Assembly (NCBI GenBank): GCA_018389105.1
Contig: JACATO010002135.1
Coordinates: 620,001-684,000, forward strand
Reading direction: 5' to 3'
DNA: 64,000 nucleotides
Source of the DNA: Nautilus pompilius
Lineage: Eukaryota > Mollusca > Cephalopoda > Nautilida > Nautilidae
Every line of letters begins with the position of its first letter. Positions within the stretch are counted from its first letter, which is position 1. The position numbers and the translations under genes are program-made. A model generated the notes under the pieces. The model worked only from the letters and a program-made list of their open reading frames with translations, made no database searches and was not told the origin of the DNA. This document shows positions 48,103-60,100 of this stretch, piece after piece.

Positions 48103-51100
48103 GGGGGGCCAGGAAAGGTAATAATCCCACACAAGAGATATGGAGAAAGGATCCATTATGGTGTGGGGTGACATCAAAACAAAACTATAATTGCCTCTTA
48201 CCTTGTGCAAAACAAAAACAAAAAAAGACCAGCCCATGAACAAAAGCAATTTAAATACATTTTTGGTTTTAAAAAGAAAATAATTTACCAATTTGTTGAC
48301 CCAATATCTGAAGGGCTCCTGAAAGTTAAATAAAACAAATGTTGTCATATTTTTGGTTAGTAGAAAAACTTCTACATATCTAATCACATCCTTCAGGTGA
48401 CAGCCTCCCCCACCCATAACATAATCATTATAAAAGAAATAAATTGTTAATAAACTAACAGAAGGGTTTAAAATTTGGTATATCTAATGAAATTTGTTTG
48501 AAGTGCAGCTGCAGTTTATTAAAAAAAAAAAGTTATATGAGCCTGGAAACCTATTCTTGAAGGTAGATGAGTGTGCATGTAACAATGTGACAGTTTTTTT
48601 TTGTAAAAATTCTGAAAAACATTTGTGATTACAGAAACATTCTAGTCAGGCAGAGCTATTATTTAGAACTGATAGTGACATGATGTAAACACTTCATCAT
48701 TGAAAGAACTGAAGTGATTTGTGGTAGAAAAGCCTTCAGTTTGTACATTTCATCATGCCATGTACCATCTGCAGGGTGTTCTTGGAACATAACTAGCATC
48801 TGTTGTTTCTCTGTATGCTTCTGTTTGCTTGAAAACCTGTAATGAAACTGCTGTCATTCCTTCTGAAACTGTCTTCTCCCAATATGTGCTTTCAGACAAA
48901 TGTTCATAAATAACTGCACTTCAATTAGTACCCTAGCAGGTGAAAAGGTATGATCAAAAAGTTCTAAGAATGACCATTATCTAAAGAGTATTATAACACT
49001 TACACCGAGCAGTGAATACTTTCCCCACCAAAACAAGACCTTTCATAAAGTTCGTCACATTTCCATTTGTTCCATAAGTTTTAGAAGCATCTGGTACTGT
49101 ATTAGTAATAAATGCTGGCAAACCATTGAAATGCCTTCCTTTCAGAACGAGATCCGGTGTTGCAAAGAGTTGTCAAAGTCAGATTCAGTCAGTAGGGCCA
49201 AGCAGGCAGGCTGAGCTGTCATAGAAGTTCCACTGCCTAGCCTGTGTACTGAATCCAACATGTTCCAAAAGTTTTAACAAGAGTACCATGCAGTCATTAC
49301 TCGCGTAAGGTAGGAATGTGAATCCTGCCAATCCCGAATGACATGGTTGTACTAACCTAACTACCACACACCACACTGGTGTGATAATGCAATTCCCTGA
49401 GGGTGAAGCACCATCTCTATGCTATCTGGCATGTCTTACACTGAGTGGTACAGAACGTTTCTGATCAGATCTTGTAATATATGCTGATTTACAACTTGTA
49501 ATGAATATGTAGTAGAGTATAAGGTTGTTGTGCAACTTAACAATCTGATGATAAATGATTCTTTCAGTGTAAATTGGAAGCTATAGGAATATGAATAACA
49601 TTAATAAAGATATGACTGCCTGTACAGGTAAAGAATATGAATATAGTCAGCAATTAACACTTACCCTACACCTGTATTAAATCCAGATGTTGAGGTCTTT
49701 AGCCTTTCAACTGGTGGAATGACAATGTCCTCCAAGGCTGCAAGTAGTTGAAAAAAGAATCAGTCATGAATTTTTTAATATAAAATAGTTAACTAACAGC
49801 AACTTTACTCAGTAAGTCAAGGAAGATAACCCTGGCACAACTGCAAAGTAGCTCTGTCAGAAACAATAAAATCTAGTATAAAACAGATGGATGCTGTTTG
49901 AGTTAATGAAGGTTTTAACAGTAAGATAATGGACTAGAAGCCACCTGAATGACATTTTTGTTAGATTTTTTAGTCTAGTAGCACCAACATCTGAAAAGGC
50001 TAATACTGAATTGGCAACTGAAAAAAAAAGGCAACGAATGACTATGATAAACTATACCCATATTTTACTAAGTGTTGCTAGAAAATGCTACAGAAATTTA
50101 AAAAAAAACACAAACAACTTGCAATTTCAAGCAATGGCCACTTATTTCTGCCTTAAATCAGTACTGCGGCTTTAGAAAAAAAAAAAAGATATTTCCCTAT
50201 TTTTGAGTGTGGAACTACCAGCACCAGCCTCCCGGTGCTAAAACTTGAGAACAGCACTTTAAATACCATTTAGAGCAAAGGGTTCAAGTTCAGTTATAAA
50301 TCAACAGAATGAATGTAGCGATGTTTGTAGGCCAAGTGCTTCAGCCCCGCCCACCCTCACTGCTGAAGCCAAAGGCGGCGGCTGGCGTACAACAGTGATT
50401 CCCAAACTGGGGAGGCTTAATGGAATTCCAGGCAGGGTGTGAGGACACGAGAAGAAAAAAAAAAACAATTTTTAAATTGCCGATGACCAGAAGATTTTAG
50501 AATTTGAAGTCATTGTCGAAAATTCTTGCTACATCCCCGAAAGTCGCCCCTACATTGGAGAAACAAGGCCAAACATCTTCAAGTGGATCCAAGGCTGAAC
50601 TCTTACCGTTGATCAAATGGGGAGGTGATAGGAAGGCATGTCAGTTGAAGTGTGATTCATGTGCAAAGGATAATTTTGAAGCCATAAGTTTAATTATTCC
50701 ATTTTCTTCTATTATCTTTGTGAAGCTGGGTTCTTAAACTCTCACTGTATTAAAAACAAAACAGCGCAGTCATCTGGAAGTGGAAAGTGACTTGCCATGT
50801 GCTCTTACATCCTTCAAACCTAATTTTTCTGAGCTTGTGAGAGAAAAACAGTATCATACTTCTCATTAAAACATTATTTTGCATTATCTAACATTATTTT
50901 TTTGCTAATTTGAAACTTTTTAATAAAATAAAACAATATTAAATGTCTGCATGCGTATTTTTAAATAATTGAACTGTTAAATTTCAACTTAAAAATGGAG
51001 GGGGTGGGAGCTGAGGGTTTGATAAACACCAAAAGGTGGGCGGTATGTCAGAGATCGGGAACCACTGGTCCACAAGAATGGGGATGATAAGGATGTTGCC

Positions 51101-54100
51101 AATTTTTCCAGAACTGGCCAAATCTTTATGCTTGAACCAAGTTATTGGGGCAATGACTCAATCAATCAGCTGATAAACAAGTAGAGCACTGGCTCGGCAG
51201 CAAGACAAGTGCTATATCACAGCTGTCATGATAATAAAAAGAAACTCCATTATAGAATGATGTTGATTTATATAGGTATTAAAGAGACTGCTGTTTCAAA
51301 GGCCAGTCTAGTTTCTAAAGCACATAGCCGGAAATCATAATAATAAAATACACTTCCATGCCATAATAATTTGGAAGCCCGTCACTATCACGATGTTTGT
51401 TGCAAAAAAACAAACAGCAATCAGAGAACAGTGAAATTCTCTGTTAGTATTTGTTTGAGTGAACTTCTGCAGTAGAGAGAGTTTCCTGGCACTGAATCAA
51501 CGACATTTTTTTGTACCTCAGTCTGGTCTGTCTAAGTCTCCCACCTGTGAGCTCCAGACATAGTGCTGAGACCTGGACTCACCGAAGAGTTAAGCAGTTA
51601 ACTTTTTAATGATTAACTCTAGCCAAAATCCCAACATCATAGCTGCCACTCTGAACCAAGCGAGTGTCTGATCAAGACGTCTCTTGCCCTTCCTTTACTT
51701 TTGGAAACAAAGTTGGGACACCTACCATCAGTAGACGAGCTGTCTTCTTCAATGAGGGATTTAGGAGGAGCAATGGCAGCACCTCCCGGAGCAGCTAAAA
51801 TTAGAAAATGGGAAGAAAAATTTTTTTTTGAAAAAGTCCACTGGAAGGCTGAAATGTAAGGGGAGCTCCCTTCACTTAAAAAACAATTTAAAAACAAGTG
51901 TGTTAAGTGCAGCGTCAAATGCACAAAACCCTAAGCAAAAGCAATTTTAAAGAATAAATAAATAAATAAATATCACAGAGTAGTTTTAGTGTGTTCAAAC
52001 AATTATACTTACATCTTTTTGGTTTCTCATACATTTCTTCCTCTTCCTCATCTCTGTGTCTTCGTGGCCGATCCATCTCTTTTGGCACATAATCATCCTT
52101 GTCTCCACGATCGTGTTTTCGCCTGCTGATGGGAGGAGAAGAAACAACAACAACAATAAAAACATGATTGTTCTGGCAAAGACAGACAGACAGAAAATAT
52201 TAAAATTCGCTAACCTTTCTCTTTCGCTATTTTTCCTTTCTTCTTCTCTCTCTTTCAGCTTCTGCTCTCTCCTCTTTTTCACTAATTCCTCGTAATCATT
52301 TGGCCTCAGGGGATCGTACTCATCTGCAACCCCAGTCAGAGAGGGTACAGGTTCTGAGGCTATGAATGGAGAGCTGCCGAGGGAAGCAGGAGGGCCCCTC
52401 TCAAGCTGTGAAAGCAAAATTTAAAAACAATGAACTCTCTCTCTCTCAGTCAAATCAAATGAACAAACAACAACCGAGTCCCCTGTTCTAGTTAGCTTTT
52501 ACTTTTTCAAAAATCATTAAAGCAAAGAAAAAGAACTTAGCAATAAACTGTCAAAGGAACAAGCAACAAAACTGAAATTTTCTTCTAGAAGAAAATGAGC
52601 CTGACAGCCCTGCTTTCAGTCACATGACCATCTCCAGTAGCATGATAGCCCTGCTTTCAGACACATGACCATCACCAGTAGCACGACAGCCTGCCAATGA
52701 GCTAAATATCATTAATTCTAGTTTTGAGCCCACCATCAAAAATGGAGAAGATGAACACCTCCTCCGACATCATTTCTCTTTAATTATATATATATACTTA
52801 CACTATATACATCGTGTGGCTCTCTGTTCTGTGGGAAAAGAGAAATGAACTAGAATGGAGCAAACAGTTAGTACAAATTTTAAAATAACTCCATCCCTAA
52901 ATAAAAAGTTTTGAGAAAATGTCCAAAACAGAGTCTATGCATGTTATCAAAAAATGGGTTTTCATTAGATCTCCTCAAAAGGCATGGTTACAAGAGATGC
53001 TAACTGCTTAAAATTTCAACCAGGAAGTGCATGCATTCTGCCTTCTTTTATAACACATTAAAGTATGCCTTTTAAAAATGGTGCTAAACCTTCCCAATCC
53101 CACTCTCTAAAACAATTCTGATGGAAAGCAAACATAGGCTAAAGGGGCCAGGAAATGTAGCATTTCGTCCTGACTGTCTATGGAAGACCACATGATGTAG
53201 TATCTGGTAAGCTGTCCCTTAAGCACTGCCATCGCCAGTGGGTCGGGGGTGTCTTGAAATGTGGAACCTCACACATTCATAAAAACTCTATAATTCTGCA
53301 CATCCTTTTTGTGATTTTTATTTGTGGCGCCAGCTATGACTACTCACCCTCCCAGTTTGCTGGTTAAAGTGCAACGGCTGGTCTGAGATATCGGCATGTC
53401 TTTTCAAGTCGACAACTGGAGCAATTGTTGTCTGTTGCTTTTGACGCTGTAAGTAAAATAAATAGACCCTATACTGACAAAAAAAAGTGGGGGACAGCAT
53501 GCATCAATAGTGTTTCTGAAATAAAAATCCTTTTTTAAAAAACCAGGCTCCTCCCCAAAAATCAATGCAATAAATACAACAAAATCACCAAAGGGACAAA
53601 ATTCAACTAAGGGGTACCGGTCAGGAAGGAAGGACTGTTAGATGCTGGTTTCACTATTTTTGGCATTGTGCATAAGTTTTAAAGCAATCTTCTTTTTCAT
53701 TTATGAAAGCTATCTACCTTGGCAAAACCGATAAAGCCATTGTAAATCCATCCTCTACCTATGACAGTAACGCACATCAAGAATGCTTATTCTTTCCTTG
53801 CTATGTGTTAAAACATTGGTAATCAACCTCAGTCACATGACCATGCAGTTTAAGTTATTTAGAAGAGCAAGAGCTAGACATTTTTACAGCAAGAGAAAAG
53901 GCTGATGCAGGAGTTGATCACATCATTGGTTTTACTGTGATGTGTGAGCCAACTAATGCAAGAATCACACAAGGTCAAAATTCCAAAAATACATGGACGT
54001 AACAAGTCACAAGAGAAAAAGAGAGAGAGAGAGAGAGATGCTGACAACCCAGAAAGCTGAGGGGTTGAGGGAGAACTATATAATATTTCACCATAGAATC

Positions 54101-57100
54101 AGACGCAGTCAGATAAACTCTTTTTTCACATGTCTGACTACAGCAGACTGTTTTAATGCAAAAAGGCTTGTAGTTGTCACTGCCACAGTAGAATTCCAAG
54201 GAAACAACTTCCCACTATCAACAATTATCTAAGTTCGTCCAAACCACCCCAAAGTATCTCTTCCAGATCAACAAAACAAAGTCCAAACCAGAAGATACAA
54301 CAAAGCTGCAAAAATTCTAAAAACAGGCTGGGCTTCTAAACTAATTCATAACTCGAAGATTCAGCCACCCTGATGAAACTGAGGCTGTTAAGTTAGAGAG
54401 AGATGAAGAAAATCACATGGAGCATCACCGAAATAAAAAACCCACAATAATAATAATAATAATAATAAATAAACCCAATTCACTTACCCAGTCCAAAACA
54501 AAATTCCATCAAGTATGTCAAAAAAGAAGAGAATAAACTTTAGTCCACTCACAAAAATAATACAATCCATCGTTTTTTTTAAAAAAAGCAAACTTTTAAC
54601 ATTGGAAATGCTATAAAGTTCTGCATAAATACAGTGTACTAATAATTTCAAAATAAAGTATACTGGCTTTTGGTTATTTTCTAAAAATTTCCCTTTAATG
54701 CAGTAAAAACGGTTGCATTTATTTTCACTAAAATTCTACCTGATAGCATCATTTTTAAGAGAGAAAAGGAAATTTTGGGCAGTGGTGAGCTTCCCAGCCT
54801 TCCAGGTAAGCCTCTCACCTTTGGCCTAAAACAATGCATATCCATCATTCAGATGGTTAAAATTGATAGAAATGACCAGCCACCTCTTGACTGCGTAACA
54901 AAGGGGGTTATTATGGGGAATTACATTATACAGCCAATGGTATACAACTGACCATGGGCCTCTGATAAGCAAGTGCATGGCATTGATGGTTAGAGCTTTA
55001 TAAACCAACTACTGCAAGCCCAAAATTAAATCTTGCTTCTAGAAATGGCTTAACTGCATCCACATTTTCATTTGAAACAAATGATATTATTTCTTAAACA
55101 TTCCCCTTTTGCAGTAGCTAAAAAAAAAACACTCTGGTTGTTAGGATTTGGCCATCTATAGGTTGCTGAAGACTTGCAAGGGTTCTAAGCACTTTGCTTC
55201 CTTATACAGGGATTTGCCTTGACTAGTAGCAAGAAAGTTCTATTCAGTTATAATGCTACTAGATTCATGAAATTCTTGTGATTTTTGTACTGTGCTGCCA
55301 AGCCATCACTAAAGTAGTGAATGTGTTTGATTTCCACAAGAGTACTCTTTAAACATAAGACTCCATCAAATATGAGCAGTTTTCTAAAAAATCCCTAAAC
55401 ACTATCAGTTCTTCCACTCAACTTAGTCTAGTAGCAATCATTGGTTCTCTGTTTGATAAAATAAATGGACTTTTTTCTGTTATTGCTGTTGTTTATAAAA
55501 GTATTTTACTAATATCATGATATACACAATCATTCACATGTGCTCATGTTAGCAGTGGTCCTTGGTTGGATGAAGTGACCACAAGATAATCTTAAAGACT
55601 GAGCATCAACACCAATAATAGTACACACATTGGCCTCTGAAGTTAGGTATTTTTTGCATGCACATTCAGCAAGGGCATCTTAGATAACACAACTGTGTAG
55701 AGGGCAATAACAGAATACCCATTCTCTATATTTTGGTTGCATTTCATACCAAGATAACAGAAACAGTTACCATGCTTCACAAGTGCTCAGCTTAGAAACA
55801 GTTAATGGTTTCATGCATGTACTTTGGAATCTAATTTGGGGAAAAAATAAAAGTTATAGACCATTTCTGACAATTTTTGGAATCTGTATAAACAGTTGTC
55901 CAAGTAACTCAAGTTTCATGGCAACAACTATCTTGTCCTTGCAGCTACTGATCAATGAAGCATCACTTTTGACCTAAGCATTCTATGATTGAAGCCCTGC
56001 ATCTTTGTAACTGATGCGAGCTTGGGGCTGCTACAACTTTACAAACCTTCCTTTGGAGATCCGATGCACCTTCAGTAGGTATCATCAAAATCTGAGATGA
56101 TGAGGTGAGATATGGCACTCTCTCAAAATTAGATGATTTGAAGTGAAATGACTCAATATAAAAATATTTATTAGTTATTGGTAAAATCACATCTAAAAAT
56201 TCATACAACATATTTTTAAAATCTTTACAGTATAAGTAATAAATATTATTGGCAATACTATAGAAAATAAAAACCTATGTTACTCAAAACTGCAACATAT
56301 TTTAGAGCTACACAATTCCATCATCAGATAAATTTCCTTCAGCTAGGAGATAAGATGCTGTACGACTCTTCAGACTAACCCCTCTTCTTTTTTAATTATA
56401 TGAGTATCTTACTGTGTTGTAGCCAAAAATATATTTATAATATCGTGCATGTTTTTAAGAAAAAAATAAAGAAAACAATAGTTCTTACCAAAAGTTCAGT
56501 TTCAGGCTGGAAATTAACATTATGATGTACATGTGAATAGTTTAATTTTCATTTAATAATTACTTTTTTAAAGATCTAACTTGGAGATAAAGTTCCTGAT
56601 ATTTTTCAGTCAGGAAACACCTAAATAAACACCTAAAAAAGACGACAACTTCAATTTTAAAAGCAAAAACAAATTCATATTTGGAAAATGGATACCTTCC
56701 TCAGTTTCAGGTGGCAAAGAAATACAATGTATTTCTGAAATGTATTATTATTATTATTATTATTTATTTAACTGTTAGCCTTGTTCTTTCAAGATTTATT
56801 AAATTTCTCAGATGTGTGGATAAGACTGTAATTGGCTAAACTGCCAACAAGGTACAGATGTGAGCTGCTTATCCCTTAGCTGCCATTACTATTTACAAAT
56901 ACTCATCATGAGTAAAAAATTATAATTTAGGAAAATTCAAAATTTGTTGGGCCTATGGATCAGAAAATGGGTATGCTAAGCCAAAATTTGTTTGAACCTT
57001 ATTACAGAAAGTAGTGGTCAGAATTAAATAAACTTTGAAACTGTACTGAGATTTGTGAAGCCAGACATAGAGGAAAAAACATTGTAATGTGTGTATTTAT

Positions 57101-60100
57101 TAGAAAAAAAAAGACAGATTAATAAATTTTCAACAATAGATGTAATAAAGCATTTTTATCAAATCTTTGCCCATCTATCTTCACCAGGTTCCTTCAAATT
57201 AAAGTAAAAATATTTTACCAAAGCATTATCACAAATAGATTCTGCAAAAATTTTCTTAAAGTTGATTTTTTTCTTTCTTCCTTTTCATCATTTTCTTGTA
57301 ACCTGCCCAATTAGCAGGGCTAGAAATGCCCCATGTCAAGTGCCCTATGCAACATAGAGACATCACTAAATGCAGTCTCAATAGAGGACTGCCAACTGCC
57401 AAAAGGACAGATGGACAAAACAGTCAGAAAATTCTTGACCTCACTCTACATTTTCTTTGTTAAACCTGTTGTTTTTCTTGCTAATCAGTTCTCTTTCTGG
57501 AAACCAAATAGTCCTTTTCATATTCCTAAATTGTTGTTGATATAAGTGAAAAGCACAGTAGTTGATTGCAATATGTGAAGATCCATTCCCTCTAGTCTCA
57601 TTCCTGTAAATTCCAATTCACTGTTCTATGCAAAACTCCATCAGCGTAACTATCCTCCCTGACAGCTTAGATTTAATTTACAATTACAACAGGCATTAAC
57701 TGGGTTTTGTCTATAGAAGTGTCAAGTAATTGGCCTCAAAGCAGAAAGTGGAAAACTTTTATTTCTTTAGTCAGAAAGGACTAGAATATTGTTCCTTTCC
57801 CTGTTTTCCATGTTACACCAAGTTTTAACAACAAATCAATTTATCCAGATTAACACATATCCAGGGGAATCAATTTGGTTTAAAGTTGGAGAAGTGAGGA
57901 TGATAAATCCCGCAGGCATTCTTTCAATCACCACCACACATGCATAGCTATACACATATACATTTTAGAACTAATTATTTTTCAAGGGGTCTAACATCTT
58001 TCCCCACCAGCCCAAAACTGATGCCACCCACACAGTTTGTTTGAAGACCAAACCATAAAAAGTAATACTGATCTAAAAGCACAATTCATAATTTAGCATT
58101 TATGAAACTTCTAAAGACTGCCAAAAATATATTAGAAATTTCCTATTTTAAATAAAAAGCTGAAATATTTGTTAAACTAATCAACATGGCCATCAAAAAC
58201 CTGAATAATATCTAACTATGTAAAAGCCAAAGTGTTGAAAGTAACAGTAGTCTACAAACATAGATTCAAATTGAAAATGATTAGGTTCATCAAAAGAATA
58301 ACTTAGTATTTAAAGTCAAAAAAGCTCTTGAATAATAACGCGCAAAGTCAACTTTTTACAATTTTCTAGGTTGAAGCAATTTCTTGTTGGCTCATATACA
58401 TATGTCTACTGGTGCTATGTCTATGGAAGATGGTTTCAGCCTTTTCAAGTAGAGAGTACTTCCTTTCCATCATAACAATGTATTTGATGCCTTCCTTGGT
58501 AATAGCAGCAAGATATGATATTCCCCCGATATCTTTTTCTATAACAAGTTTCTTTTTCTGTTTTAGTTTTTGAGGTTCTGCAGTTTGCATTTCCGTAAAA
58601 CTGGCAGACTGTAACTTAGCTTGTTAATGTTTAAAAGCTTATTGCAGTAGAAATACACTTATCCAACATCTGTTCTTCTGATACTTCAAAGCCATCTGAC
58701 TGGCCTCTCTCTCTCTCTCTCTCAATCATACACACGCACACAGGCGAAAACATATTTAGTCCAGAAAAGATGCCATTCCATTTTAGGTACAGAGAAGGGT
58801 GCATCCAAAGAACATTTAAATTTTTTACAGAGCTTTCCTGACATTGAGTTCATGAGCAGCCAAAAAAAGGAAAAGGGTGGCTGTACTCTACAGAGTAAAA
58901 TTGGGGGCCTTGGAGAGATTAGATAATTTTACCTTATTTTAATTGTATTTTGAACTTTAATGCACGGACAACGTGTTCCCAAACACTTATAATTTCCACT
59001 GCCCAAATAAACATTTTACTTATCCAACAGAGGTTAAGAATGAATAATTAGGCACACAAAAAAAAAACAAACAGTGGAGACTTTAATTATCATGAAAATA
59101 AGACTTTAATGTTATATTAGTTCCTTACATTGGAACATTCAAAACATATGCACATTCCGTACATTTTAGATTTATTTTTGTAAAAAATAAAAAAAAATTG
59201 CTGATATGCTGCAAGAGAATATTCCAAGGCTTTAAATAATTTTAATGAACGGACAGATAAGATGAAGGTCAGGTATGTCCGACAGCAAAAAGAAACTGCG
59301 TAATCTTTAGGAAAAAGTATTAACTTCTCATTTCCAGACCTTCGCCATGTGGGATGTCAATATTCTTTTCTATTTATTTTTATTACTGTTCTGTTGTTTA
59401 TTTTAGATTACCATGTATTATTCTGTGAATCATTAAGCTAATTTATTCCTCCATTCTAAAGCTTCAGTTTTTATTCTTTGCTATTTTCAGGCCTTTTTCA
59501 AAATATCTGTGAATACATATGCTTTTGCTCACTTCCCTGAATCAAGCATTTTGTTCTTGTAATAAGAAAAAAAAAACATACCAGCTACTGAGTAGGGAAA
59601 ACACCATCTGCTTGTGCTAATTAAGCTATAAACAGACTTCCCCTGTGGTACAAGGCTATTTTAGCTTCTCTTTCATACTTAAGACTATAACTCCATATCA
59701 TAAGAGAAATCATAAAGTAAAACTGCATTACAACCATTTACGAACTGAAACGTATGATAGTTAATTAATGTGTTGCTAATATAAATCTGTTGCGTAAATA
59801 ACTTGGCTACAAGAACAGTAAGGGTAAAACAATAATTATTGCTCCAATAATTAGTATCAATCCAAAATTTCTTGCCTTTGCATTACACATTCCACACTCA
59901 GTGAACCTCATCAATATTTTGGGAAAGTCATAAGATGTAGATGTAAAAATAAAATGAATAACAATGAGATTCCGTTGAATATTTTATTGGTTTCAAGAAC
60001 ACAACCAGATTTATATTTTCTGTGGCATCTAGAAAGATAAGCTAGAAAAGTTAAAAAAATAATTCTAAGTGTACTTGTTTTTCTACACTGCTATCTCTGT

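Noticed and set aside
47822-48417. Leu/Ser-rich minus-strand ORFs of 102 and 177 codons
   Set aside because: Produced by the (GA)n tract read on the opposite strand.
58366-58590. 74-codon Lys-rich minus-strand ORF
   Set aside because: Not recognised; no flanking splice sites fit RBM17 phases, so treated as chance.
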